DNA of 64,000 nt from Leptobrachium leishanense. Taxonomy: Eukaryota; Chordata; Amphibia; Anura; Megophryidae. Both the position numbers and the translations under genes were made by a program. The notes beneath the pieces are model-generated. The model did not search any database. It was not told the origin of the DNA and was given only the letters and a program-made list of their open reading frames with translations. The first letter of the stretch is position 1; the number at the start of each line of letters is the position of its first letter. The stretch is taken from contig CM019069.1 of NCBI GenBank assembly GCA_009667805.1, positions 94,523,204-94,587,203 on the forward strand. The letters run 5' to 3'. Of the stretch, positions 9,216-18,920 are shown piece after piece.

Positions 9216-10011
9216 TATGAAGACCGGGAGTGCCGCCTATACTTTATGTATGAACTGTTTCTATGAAGCCAGGCGTGCACCAGGCATTGAATTTATCCAG
9301 AGTGCAGGAATCAACAATTGGTATATATTATATACAGTAATACATATTTGGTACAGCGCAAATCTGCTTATGATACTTTGGTGTCTCTCACAATAGGCAG
9401 CCCGTGGATGAACTTATAAAACAAAACATGAAACATCATAGTGCAGATAATATTTGACACACGGAATGTTCTATAAATATGGATGTTCACTCACAAATAG
9501 AGAGCCCCAATGCTGGCTCTGAGTGGGTGGCAAGTGGTTCGTTGTTTTCTCCCTTCTCAGGTAAACCAGGCCTTTCAGCGAGAATTCCTTTGGACCGTTG
9601 CCCATGTAGAAAGGATGAAGAGACAAAAAAGTACAGAAATGCTCTGAGTATTTTCTATTCAGCACATTTTTTGCCAATTCAACTTACTGTTGATGGAGCT
9701 ACCATAGCTCGAAGATGGATGTGTGTGGATTTTTCGCTTATCTGGATAAATCCATAAAACCACCAAGGATTCAGGAACGTGGCTTAAAAAAAATAGTTAT
9801 GGGAAGTATAGCAAGCGGGCAAAGACCATTGGGAGGTGTGGAACGCACGCCAAGATGGCACTCGTTTTAACTCAGGGGAAATGCATTAAGTGTACAAGGA
9901 CCATTTAGAGGCATGCAACACACACAAATGAGGGTAATTTGAGGACATGTGAGGCGAATGTTTACTCATTATACAGACTATATAATACTGTAAAAGTCTC
10001 AGCAAGTTAGA

Positions 10012-10062
10012 CCAGCTGATGAAGCCGTTCTGATACGGCGAAACGCATCCTGGAGATGTGAT
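10012..10062 (+). ncRNA. Hammerhead ribozyme-like motif, palindrome 2
   Basis: CTGATGA at 10016-10022, stem II GCCGT with ACGGC, GAAAC at 10040-10044, then stem III CGCATC (10044-10049) with GATGTG (10055-10060). The base expected to be U at position 16.1, next to the cleavage site, is A (10061), so this copy may be inactive. Confidence 0.5.
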
Positions 10063-10677
10063 TTTATCATTATTTTCTTTTACTTATGTTTTTATAAATA
10101 TATTTTTTGAAGCAACATCCCTGATTCCGTGGTGGTTTTATGGATTTATCCAGATAAGAGAAAAATCCACACGCGTCCATCTTCGAGCTATGGTAGTTCC
10201 ATCAACAGTAAGTTGAAAATTGGCAAAAAAATTGCTGAATAGAAAATACTCAGATGTACACGAGGAGAGAATTTCTGTGCTTTTTTGTCTCTTCATCCTT
10301 TGTACATGAACAACAATCCGAAGGAATTCTTGCTAAAAGGCCTGGTTTACCTGAGAATGGAGAAAACAACTAGAGATGAACACATTTTTTTTCATTTTGT
10401 TTCGGCTCGTTTGGTTTAAAATTTTAATTTTGGCCGATTTATGTTTCAGCTCGACTTTCATTTCATGATATCAGAAATTTTTCGGACTTTCGAATCGTCT
10501 GTTCTCGTTGTTTTAAAGGGTCTATTTAGTTTTGACTTAGACGAATGGTATTTCGGATGCTCCAATATTTCGGTCGATACGGTATTTCGTTCCTTCGGAC
10601 GTATCATTTTTTTTTTAAAGATCCTTTTTTTCTTATGAATATGCATTGCACAACTTTACTTAATCATATTAAAATGG

Positions 10678-11722
10678 TGTAGCGCTGTGTTTAAACTCTT
10701 ACTGTGGCAGTACCTATTTTTGGCCACCGGAGGGAGACAAGCGCGATCAGAGACACTGAACATTGGGACTACATTTCCCGGCGTGCTTTGCAAACAGACA
10801 GGAAGTGGGTGGGACACAGACGCTGTACATCCTGAGCCTCGTGGAGAACGCGCCAGGGCGCGCCAGGGAGTGCATGGAAGAGGACGCAGTGCTGCAGAGC
10901 GGAACCGTGACTAGGCCGGAGCGCAAGTGTGGCCTATCAGGAATCGAGTGGGGTTATCCTGCCTTGCCAGAAGGAGCCTTACCCACTGACCATCATCACC
11001 CCAGTGTTTGTCCAGACAAGCTGAGGACCCTGAGTGAGGAGTACCGCGAGTCCATTGGATGGGAGAGCAGGCGGTAGCTGGATAAGTCCGGACCGGAGCA
11101 CAGAGAGCCTGATTATCGATCCAATAGCCGGTGTCCCAGCGCGGAGACAAGCAGAGAGACGTCCTGGGTCAGCGGAGCCTTGGTGATCAACGGATGGGTG
11201 AGAGGCCTCCAAGGCCGGTTCTACAAAAGCTCAAGCACGCACGCTGTTGTTTATTTCTGAAACCCACAGGGCCCCAACTTGACTAGTCGAAGACATCACT
11301 TAAAAGATTCACTGGCCAGTTGAATAGTACCCGGGTACCATAACACACACATACACTCACAATTCGGGACTTAACCTGTTCGGGACTCACTCCCTAAGAT
11401 CTGAAAAAGGGGAAAAGATTTGCATCTTATTTTGTTTTCCGCTGCGCGTTTCTCGTAATTATGAAGCATTGTATTTTTCTGCTCGGTCGTGTATTTTTCC
11501 AGAAGTACGAAGTTTCGCATTTCTTTTTCCCGCTGCGCGTTTACCGCAATACGAAATACCGTAAATATATCTACGAACACCGTGTCTTATTATATGCCTT
11601 TTACTTCAGTAAACTATATAATTTATAAAATCCACAACGGTGCTGGAGTATATTTATTCCCTAGTGCGGGGAGACTGACCCGTGGTTCATTTTCAGCGGC
11701 TCCTCCGGGAGTGAGCGCTACA
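10678..11722 (+). repeat. Gypsy-B1 5' LTR
   Basis: Begins TGTAGCGC and ends GCGCTACA. It contains CG-rich stretches repeating TCCGCTGCGCG-type segments (around 11439-11545) and the conserved 3' block CCCTAGTGCGGGGAGACTGA shared by all Gypsy-B LTRs in the window. Confidence 0.95.
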
Positions 11723-11724
11723 CG

Positions 11725-11744
11725 TGGGGGCTCGTTTCCGGGAT
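11725..11744 (+). other. Primer-binding site of Gypsy-B1
   Basis: TGGGGGCTCG then TTTCCGGGAT, two bases after the LTR. It matches the complement of a tRNA-Pro 3' end apart from two extra T. The same site is kept in Gypsy-B2 on the minus strand (36539-36558). Confidence 0.75.
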
Positions 11745-11780
11745 CCAGTCTCTGGAAAAACCGCATCTAAAGGGTTAAAT

Positions 11781-13271
11781 ATGGATCCAGATACTGTTGC
11801 CGAATGGTGTGAGGAGCACAGTAGTCAGTTAGAATGTTGTATAGTCATGGATATTCCCGCAGACACTTGGGCCGAAGATCAGATTCGCCAGGCCGTGGCT
11901 GCGCTGACACCAGACCATCGGGGGTTAATTCTGGACATTAAAAAGGACACAGATACCTCTCACACGTATGTTCTTTTTGAATGGAGAAAGGGTGTTCCAG
12001 TATGTTTTCAGGGTGCAAGCATGAAGCTGACCGATGAGGTGGAAGTCCAACTGATTCAGCCAAGTGCGCCACGTGGCGAATCCGCAAGTGTTCCCGCGCC
12101 CAGTCCGTTGGCCATGATCGGGCCTGAATTCATAGTGGCTATTGGAGATTTGCTGGCTAAGTGTCAGAGAACAAGCCCTCCGCACACTAACTTCGGTTAT
12201 CGACGATTGAGAAATTTTACAGGAAACGTACGAACTCCGGCGGGAGAAGAAACCTTTGAGGAATGGGTGGAACAGGCGATGCAGGCTCTGGATGAGTGGG
12301 ACGTCCCTGAAGCCCAGAAAAAGCAAAGGATCACCGAGAGTTTAAAGGGACCTGCGTCAGAAGCGGAGAGAAACCTAAAACTGAGTAGAAAAGACTGTAC
12401 TGCTTTAGATTATTTAAACATTTTGGAGGAAGTTTTTAGGCGAACAGAAAAGGCTGCAGAGCTTGTATATCAGTATGAACACACCTATCAGCGGAAAGGT
12501 GAGAGAGTGACCGAATACATGAGGCGTCTAGATAAGATTCTGCACCAGATACTCCTCAAGAAAGGGGCCGAGCCGGCCGAAGTGGATAAGATCCGAATAA
12601 AACAGATCCTGAGGGGCTCTCAAACTCTAGATCCAGTGATGCTGCAGCTGAGAAGCAGAGCAGGTAATCAAGAACTGAAGTACCTGGAACTGATCCGAGC
12701 TGTCAGAGAGGAGGAGGCTTTGCTGGAGGAAAAATCCTTCAGGCGAGGGGAAAGAGTTTACGCACAACCTGTAAGGCATAACGACGGTCTGCAGCCTGAA
12801 AGCGATTCGCTGGATACTTACGGGTCCGACGTGGACGAGCAAGAGCACCTGATCGCTTTTAAATCCACAGAGAGGGCTGCCAAAGAATTACACCTCTCTG
12901 AACGTGGTGAGTTGCACAAAACTGTTAAGAAAGTACAGGAAGCTCACGCCGAATTGCAGCAGGCGCACGCGGAACTGTGCCGAGTGTTGATGAAGGTGAC
13001 AGAGATGCAGGCAGAGATGCAGAAGTTCCTTACAGGCATGCAGACAACCGGAGTTGCTGTGGCGTCTAGCCAAGGTCCTTTAACTGAATCACAACAGGCG
13101 ACTGCGTCTCCGCTTTCTAAGAAGAGGTGTTTCGGTTGTGGAGAAATGGGCCACTTCCGCGCACAATGCAAAGACCGAAAGCCTGAGAGGAATAGAGTTG
13201 ATGAGTTGTTAAAAGCCTTAGAGGGACTGTTATCTACCTCACCGGCGGGAAACGCCAGAGGGCGCCAGTGA
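11781..13271 (+). CDS. Gypsy-B1 Gag with PNMA-like N-terminus
   Basis: The start is the ATG at 11781 (MDPDTVAEWC), matching the second copy; 496 aa. Residues 1-~85 resemble the N-terminal domain of the PNMA family (an EWC motif, then a hydrophobic VMDIPADTW segment and a VLFEWRKGV strand). Capsid lies around residues 130-340 (YRRLRNFTGNV to IRAVREEEALL). A coiled stretch rich in HAEL repeats (~380-425) precedes the zinc knuckle CFGCGEMGHFRAQC (~450-463). The frame is intact from start to stop. PNMA genes are known to descend from Ty3/gypsy gag; this element looks like the same broad lineage (inference). Confidence 0.92.
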   Translation: MDPDTVAEWCEEHSSQLECCIVMDIPADTWAEDQIRQAVAALTPDHRGLILDIKKDTDTSHTYVLFEWRKGVPVCFQGASMKLTDEVEVQLIQPSAPRGESASVPAPSPLAMIGPEFIVAIGDLLAKCQRTSPPHTNFGYRRLRNFTGNVRTPAGEETFEEWVEQAMQALDEWDVPEAQKKQRITESLKGPASEAERNLKLSRKDCTALDYLNILEEVFRRTEKAAELVYQYEHTYQRKGERVTEYMRRLDKILHQILLKKGAEPAEVDKIRIKQILRGSQTLDPVMLQLRSRAGNQELKYLELIRAVREEEALLEEKSFRRGERVYAQPVRHNDGLQPESDSLDTYGSDVDEQEHLIAFKSTERAAKELHLSERGELHKTVKKVQEAHAELQQAHAELCRVLMKVTEMQAEMQKFLTGMQTTGVAVASSQGPLTESQQATASPLSKKRCFGCGEMGHFRAQCKDRKPERNRVDELLKALEGLLSTSPAGNARGRQ

Positions 13272-14221
13272 AGGAGCAACCTAGGTGCCCGAAGATTGAA
13301 CCCCGCTCCAAAAATCAAGGCAGGGCCAAGAGGGCGAGAGGGCCCAAAGCCCGGCCAACTGCTGAGCCTGCCAGGACTGAAAGAGTTACTCCCTTAGCAT
13401 CCGGACCTACGTCATGGGGAGGCAATGCACACCCAAAACCTATACGGGCCAAGAAAAAGGCCAGGGTACAGCAAACTGGGTCTAAATGTCCTGATACCGC
13501 CACCAAGTTTCCTGATCAACTGATAGGTCCTTCTCCTATTGTGCCAATCCAAGTGGAGGGAGTCTACACTAAAGCCCTGTTGGATTCAGGGGCTCAAGTG
13601 ACACTGATCTACCGAGACTTCTATGAGAAACATTTGAAGCACATTCCTTTACAGAAATTGAAGGATCTGGAAATCTGGGGTATCGGAACTGAGAAACTCC
13701 CCTATGACGGGTATCTACAGGTGAAATTGGAGATCGGATCCGAAGTCATCGGACAGTCGGGAGGTTGTGATGCATTGGCCATTGTGTGTCCTCGACCCTC
13801 AGGTGCAAACAGAAGTTCCATGATAGTGGGGACGAATACTGATTTGGTGCGGCGCCTCCTGACACCTATCGTATTGGAAGAAGGTTCTACTCAAGGAGTG
13901 CACCCAATGTTACGTCCGGTCTATCAGAGGATGGTCGAAGAACAGAAGGCACCTGCCGAAGTGGGGCGCCTATGGAGATTAGAAGGAACGGAGAAGGTTC
14001 TGCAACCAGGAGAAGTAGCAAGTTTCCGGGCTTCAGTCAAGTTGAATGGGTTGCAACCAGGTCCCTATGTGGTGCTGGAAACCGATTTTAATCATGGGAG
14101 TGAAACCGGAGTCGAAGTAATCCCTGAAATAATCTCCACTAAAGCTCTGAAAAGAACACGAGGAAGAGTCTCAGTCAGCGTGTGCAATGTGTCTGATTCT
14201 CCAGTAGTCCTTAAAGCATGA
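13205..14221 (+). CDS. Gypsy-B1 protease region (pol, first part)
   Basis: Open in the minus-one frame relative to gag; translation would enter at the frameshift signal (13247-13253), not at an ATG. A basic linker (~80 codons) is followed by a retropepsin-like domain with the ALLDSGAQVTLIY motif and the flap and later strand region (LQVKLEIGSEV). The frame ends in TGA at 14219-14221, immediately before MPIGQVESAT. The second copy has an arginine codon here, so this is a nonsense CGA to TGA change, and the protease-RT polyprotein was continuous. Confidence 0.88.
   Translation, partial: VVKSLRGTVIYLTGGKRQRAPVKEQPRCPKIEPRSKNQGRAKRARGPKARPTAEPARTERVTPLASGPTSWGGNAHPKPIRAKKKARVQQTGSKCPDTATKFPDQLIGPSPIVPIQVEGVYTKALLDSGAQVTLIYRDFYEKHLKHIPLQKLKDLEIWGIGTEKLPYDGYLQVKLEIGSEVIGQSGGCDALAIVCPRPSGANRSSMIVGTNTDLVRRLLTPIVLEEGSTQGVHPMLRPVYQRMVEEQKAPAEVGRLWRLEGTEKVLQPGEVASFRASVKLNGLQPGPYVVLETDFNHGSETGVEVIPEIISTKALKRTRGRVSVSVCNVSDSPVVLKA
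13247..13290 (+). promoter_or_regulatory. Minus-one ribosomal frameshift signal between gag and pol
   Basis: The heptamer G GGA AAC (13247-13253) lies in the gag frame as X XXY YYZ, six codons before the gag stop (13269-13271). After a 6-nt spacer, GGGCGCC (13260-13266) can pair with GGTGCCC (13284-13290) in a 7-bp stem with one G-U. Pol is open in the minus-one frame from 13205. Gypsy-B2 keeps the same heptamer, spacer and a stem. Confidence 0.82.
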
Positions 14222-16033
14222 ATGCCTATCGGGCAGGTAGAGTCCGCTACGCCCCTCTCCACCGATTTAGGAGGGGGAGTGGATAAAGAGATTCCAGATG
14301 AAAGATTCTACCCCAAGGACGCTCCCATTTCATCCGAGTGGAAGAAACGTCTTCAGTCTCAAGTTTTGAAGTGGAGAGAACTGTTCTCGAAAGATGAGTT
14401 CGACGTAGGCCTAGCTAAAAGTACCGAGCACCGCATTCGATTACAAGAAGACAAGCCGTTTCGTGAAAGGTCAAGGCGAGTTCCTCTGGGAGACTTAGAT
14501 GATCTGCGAGAACAGCTGAATGAATTGCAAAGAACCAAGGTGATCCAAGAGTCCAGGAGTCCATACGCATCTCCAATAGTGATGGTCCGGAAGAAGAACG
14601 GTTCTGTCCGCCTATGCATAGACTACCGCACATTGAACCGGAGAACCATCCCAGACCAATATGCTACTCCTCGGATAGAAGATGCCTTACAGTGTTTGTC
14701 TGGAGCAAAATGGTTTAGCGTGCTAGACCTGCGAAGTGGGTATCACCAGATACCAATGCATCCCGAAGACAAAGAGAAAACTGCGTTCATCTGTCCACTG
14801 GGGTTCTTTGAATTCAACAGAATGCCTCAAGGCCTTACGGGGGCTCCAGCCACGTTCCAACGGCTGATGGAGAAGACCGTGGGGGACATGAATCTGATCG
14901 AAGTATTAGTGTACCTGGATGACATAATCGTGTTTGGGAAGACTCTGGAAGAGCATGAGCAACAGTTGGAGAAGGTCTTGAAGAGGCTCCACGAAGAGGG
15001 ATTGAAACTGTCTCTGGAGAAATGCCAATTCTGTCTACCGTCTGTTACGTATCTGGGACATGTGGTCTCAGCAGAAGGTGTATCGACAGATCCTCGGAAG
15101 TTGGAGGCCGTAGCTTCTTGGCCCAGACCCAGAAACGTCACTGAACTTAGATCTTTCTTGGGGTTCTGCTCTTATTATCGAAGATTTGTAGGAGGATTCG
15201 CGAAGATAGCTCAACCACTGAACAAACTCCTACAGAAGGAAAACACCGAAGAAGGCTGCAAGGCCTCTGACCGAAACCCGTCAGCTCCAGGGCCAAGGAA
15301 AGCTCGAAAGTCCATACAGGGCGCATGGACTAGTCAGTGTGAAGGTGCTTTCTTGAAGCTAAAAGAGAGTCTAACTCAAGCTCCTGTCTTGGCCTATGCG
15401 GACCCGCACAAGCCATATGAGTTACATGTGGATGCCAGCAGAGAAGGTCTAGGAGGAGTCCTGTATCAGGAGTATGGCGGATTGCTGAGGCCTGTAGCGT
15501 ACGTGAGTCGGAGCCTTACGCCTTCAGAAAAGAATTATCCTACCCACAAGTTGGAGTTTCTAGCCTTGAAGTGGGCAGTGGTAGACAAGTTAAAAGACTA
15601 TCTGTATGGAGCCGAGTTTGTGATAAAAACGGATAACAATCCTCTTACCTATGTTCTCACTACTGCGAAACTGGACGCAACAGGACATCGGTGGTTGGCC
15701 GCTCTGTCAGGGTTCCGGTTCAGCCTGAAGTATCGCCCTGGGGTGAATAATCGAGATGCTGATGCTTTATCGAGAAGACCCTACACTACAGAATGGACTC
15801 AGTTAACTCCAGACGGGGTGCAAGCTTTGTGTCAAGGAGCAGAGCGCCGGGTCAAGGGAGGGATTGAAGCGGAGGCCATAGGAGTCATGGCTGCGGCTGT
15901 TCCTGAGTTTTACTGTAACCCTACACAATTGAGGGATGAAAGTCTACCTACCTTTTCAAAACAAGACCTGAAGGCGGATCAGGCCAGGGACCCTTTAATT
16001 GCATTGACCATAAAGGCCCTAACTGCGAACTAG
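14222..16033 (+). CDS. Gypsy-B1 reverse transcriptase and RNase H
   Basis: In frame with the protease segment. RT motifs run in order: VRLCIDYRTLN, FSVLDLRSGYHQI, QGLTGAPATFQ and the catalytic YLDD at 14912-14923. RNase H follows with the LHVDASREGLGG start and the later D in FVIKTDNNPLTY and DADALSRR. It ends at a TAG (16031-16033) where the second copy has CAG, so pol originally ran on into integrase. RT copies the genomic RNA in the particle and RNase H removes the template. Confidence 0.93.
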   Translation: MPIGQVESATPLSTDLGGGVDKEIPDERFYPKDAPISSEWKKRLQSQVLKWRELFSKDEFDVGLAKSTEHRIRLQEDKPFRERSRRVPLGDLDDLREQLNELQRTKVIQESRSPYASPIVMVRKKNGSVRLCIDYRTLNRRTIPDQYATPRIEDALQCLSGAKWFSVLDLRSGYHQIPMHPEDKEKTAFICPLGFFEFNRMPQGLTGAPATFQRLMEKTVGDMNLIEVLVYLDDIIVFGKTLEEHEQQLEKVLKRLHEEGLKLSLEKCQFCLPSVTYLGHVVSAEGVSTDPRKLEAVASWPRPRNVTELRSFLGFCSYYRRFVGGFAKIAQPLNKLLQKENTEEGCKASDRNPSAPGPRKARKSIQGAWTSQCEGAFLKLKESLTQAPVLAYADPHKPYELHVDASREGLGGVLYQEYGGLLRPVAYVSRSLTPSEKNYPTHKLEFLALKWAVVDKLKDYLYGAEFVIKTDNNPLTYVLTTAKLDATGHRWLAALSGFRFSLKYRPGVNNRDADALSRRPYTTEWTQLTPDGVQALCQGAERRVKGGIEAEAIGVMAAAVPEFYCNPTQLRDESLPTFSKQDLKADQARDPLIALTIKALTAN

Positions 16034-16306
16034 CAGGAAATTCTGCTGACCAATTCCCCGGATGGAGCCAGATTGGTCTACAAAGAGTGGGAACGGTTGA
16101 AGATGTTGGATGGGGTGGTCTACCGAAGGGGCCCCTCAACAAGCGCTGAAGAGACTCAACAGCTATTCCTTCCCACTAAGCATAGAGAGAGTGTGCTGCG
16201 ATCGTTACATGATGAGCATGGACATTTGGGTGCTGAAAGAACTTTTAAGCTGGTTCGAGACAGATTCTATTGGCCTTATATGAGAGCTGAAGTGGAAAGT
16301 TACTAG
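16034..16306 (+). pseudogene. Gypsy-B1 integrase, N-terminal zinc-binding part
   Basis: In frame after the TAG. It encodes the two histidines of the HHCC domain (LHDEHGHLG) and the linker FYWPYMRAEVESY. The two cysteines (CHSCLRC) lie beyond the hAT insertion at 16304, which splits the domain between Y and C. Confidence 0.88.
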
Positions 16307-17310
16307 ACATGTGCACAGCACAAAATTTAATTTTGAACTAATGCATTAGTACTAAAATGCAATTTATTTAGTTGCTAAAGAATTTCGTTTTCAGTTCTTT
16401 AGTATGAAAACTAATTTCATTCATCCGAAAACCAGTGGATACAATTACTATTGTAGTGGCTCCTCAGAGGGCTGAGATCGCTGCTTGTTACAGCATCTCT
16501 CACTCTCAGCACAATGTGGGCCATATTATATAGCTGGTGCTAACTTAACCAGAGCTGTTGTAAACTTCCCAGAGCTATTATAGCCTATGGAGGTTTTCAG
16601 TTACAACAGCTCTGGTTAAGTTAGCACCAACATTGCAATACTGCCCCGTGTCAGGCAAAGCTGTTACAGTAACTGACTGCTGCTCATCACAGCGCTCAGA
16701 GTTTCAGTAAAACTAGTAAATAATATTTTTATATATAAGACGTTAGAACAATATTATTTCCTTGTTTTACTGAAACTCTGAGCGCTGTGATGAGCAGCAG
16801 TCAGTTACTGTAACAGCTGAGCCTGATACATTGTACTGAGAGATAATGTAACAAGCAGCCGATCTCCGCGCTCACAGCCACTGGATTTAAAGGGCTAAAA
16901 AAAAAAGGCTCTTCTCTGTATAATGTTTAGAACATCCTCCTGCATTAATTAATACCCCTCTCTGTATAATGTATACAACATCCACCTGCATTAATTAATA
17001 CCCCTCTCTGTATAATATATAGAACATCCTCCTGAATTAATGTCCCTCTCTGTATAGAACATCCTCCTGCATTGGCATGTGGAGGGTGCAGAACTTCGGA
17101 TTTTGCAATGTTGCGCTCTTCATTGCTGGTCTCCTTCACTCATCAATATAATATCACAAAAAGGACTGAAACTAAAATGTAGTGCATTTTATTTTAGTTT
17201 CTTTCGTTTTTTGTACTGAGCAGTTTCGTTTCTCTTGAGTCATACTAAAACTAAATTATCCCAAAATTCGGACTAAATCGCTTTAGTACTAAAACGAATG
17301 CACATGTCTA
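16304..17310. mobile_element. hAT MITE inserted in Gypsy-B1 integrase
   Basis: An 8-bp duplication AAAGTTAC (16296-16303, 17311-17318) and perfect 12-bp inverted ends TAGACATGTGCA / TGCACATGTCTA. 1,007 bp with no transposase. A large inner palindrome (about 16440-16720 mirrored by 16745-16880) and a short tandem array near the right end fill it. It is younger than the gypsy element it interrupts. Confidence 0.93.
16910..17070. repeat. ~47-bp tandem array inside the hAT MITE
   Basis: Three to four units of the type CCCCTCTCTGTATAATGTAT followed by AGAACATCCTCCTGCATTAA, degenerate at the right edge. Confidence 0.8.
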
Positions 17311-17870
17311 AAAGTTACTGCCATTCCTGTCTGAGGTGTATTCAGAGAAAGACTCTACCAACCCGAACCGCTCCAATGAGCCATCTACAGAGTCAGGGAC
17401 CCATGGATTTGGTGTGCATTGACTTCCTGTGCTTAGAGCCGGATGCTAGCGGGCAAGGGAATATTCTGATAGTGACTGATCATTTCACCCGTTACGCCCA
17501 AGCCTTTTCCACGAAAGATCAACGCGCTCCGACAGTAGCCAAGGTTCTGATGGAAAAGTTCTTTGTTCACTACGGCCTGCCGAGGAGAATACACTCTGAT
17601 CAGGGTAGAGACTTTGAAAGCCGACTTGTTGGGCAATTGTTGGAACTGTTGGGAATCCAAAAGACCCGAACTACACCGTATCACCCTCAAGGTGATGCTC
17701 AGCCTGAAAGGTTTAATCGCACGCTGCTGAATATGCTGGGGACTTTGTCGAACATAGAGAAGCAGAGTTGGAGTCGTCACATAGCTACTCTGGTGCATGC
17801 ATATAACAGTACGGAGAGTGATACAACTGGATACTCACCGTACCGTCTTATGTTCGGAAGAGAAGCTTGA
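17311..17870 (+). pseudogene. Gypsy-B1 integrase catalytic core
   Basis: Starts with the HHCC cysteines (CHSCLRCIQRK), then the DDE core: D in VCIDFLCLEP, D in IHSDQGRDFES and E in GDAQPERFNRT. The frame stops at TGA 17868-17870, directly before LPVDLAFG; copy B2 has an arginine codon there, so this is another CGA to TGA change. Confidence 0.92.
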
Positions 17871-18851
17871 CTGCCGGTTGATTTGGCGTTTGGGTTATCT
17901 CTAGACCAGACGTCGGTAGCTTCCCATAGAAACTATGTGGATAGACTTCGGAAGAACCTGGCTTCTGCGTTTGAACAGGCCCGTTTGACCTCGGGAAACA
18001 GGGAGCAAAGGAACAAGAGGAATTATGACTTGAAAGTTCGGATACAAGATCTGCAACCCGGTGATAGGGTTCTGTTGAAGAACTTGGGTGCTGCTGCGAG
18101 ACACAAGTTTGCGGATAGATGGAGTTCTCAAGTCTACATTGTCTGCAAGCAACTGCCGGGTCTGCCAGTGTATCAAATCCGGCCGGATGGAAAGGCTGGG
18201 CCTCTTAAGAACTGGCACCGGAATCATTTGTTACCTTTGAGAGAGGCTGTGAGGATGCCAGTTGGGGACGAACTGCCTCTGTCAAATCCGCCTGCTCCAC
18301 GTTTGCCTCCTGTTACTCGGTCTCAACAGACCCGGGTTGTCGAAGAGAGCGAAAGAGACAGTGAAGAAGAGAGTTATTGTCTAGATTGGATGCGCTCGCC
18401 GGAGCCTGAGGAGGTTGTCGTTGTTCCTGAGCGGTGGGAGAGTATTTTGAGGCCTGAAGCTCCTGAATTTCAGCTAGAGATTCCTGAGACTGTTGAAATT
18501 CCTGTAGCTCCTGAAGCCGAGTCTTATGACTACAGTTCTATGCCTTCACTGGAGGGATCATACTCTGAAGAAATGTCTGCTCCAGTAGTAGAAAGAAGGA
18601 CTGAGCCAGCACCTATCGTACTTCCACCTGAAGAGGAACGGATTGAGCCTGAACCAAAGCGCTCTGTTCGACCACCCCAGCGAATCACCTACGACTCACC
18701 AGGACATAGCACTGAAGAAGCCATCACCACAGTGCAGAGGTTGCCCGAAGTGTCTGCTATGTTAGCTGAGGTAGCACAAAACATGAGTCAACTTGAAGAA
18801 GTGTATCTAACCCACTGTATGTTTGCTGCCAATCCTGTATCTGTTATCTAA
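17871..18851 (+). pseudogene. Gypsy-B1 integrase C-terminus with acidic proline-rich tail
   Basis: Continues the integrase frame: the core end (LPVDLAFGLSLDQ), a basic helix, a beta-barrel-like module (LQPGDRVLLKNLG, VYQIRPDGKAGPLKNWHRNHLLP), then ~200 residues rich in E, P and S (EESERDSEEES, EIPETVEIPVAPEAES, IVLPPEEERIEPEPKR). There is no chromodomain. The tail is kept in Gypsy-B2 and could be a chromatin- or host-factor-binding region, which cannot be told from sequence. It stops at 18849-18851, 57 bp before the polypurine tract. Confidence 0.85.
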
Positions 18852-18907
18852 TTGTATCAAAATGTAAATGTAACTGTTGTACCTCCTTGGAGAGACCCAA
18901 GAGTTCT

Positions 18908-18920
18908 AGGAGGGGGAGAG
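18908..18920 (+). other. Polypurine tract of Gypsy-B1
   Basis: AGGAGGGGGAGAG immediately before the 3' LTR start at 18921. Confidence 0.85.

Larger units (their letters stand above)
6035..9265. repeat. Long palindrome, Penelope-like element candidate (palindrome 1)
   Basis: The sequence 8358-8735 is mirrored by about 8740-9120, and 6035-6174 by about 9121-9265, giving ~500-bp arms around a centre near 8735 once the insertion 6175-8343 is removed. The outer part of the right arm carries a hammerhead-like motif; the left arm has a decayed version (6090-6145). Hammerhead motifs are known from Penelope-like retroelement terminal repeats (established knowledge). No Penelope RT or GIY-YIG is present, so this would be a non-autonomous or terminal-repeat-only copy. 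Confidence 0.7.
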
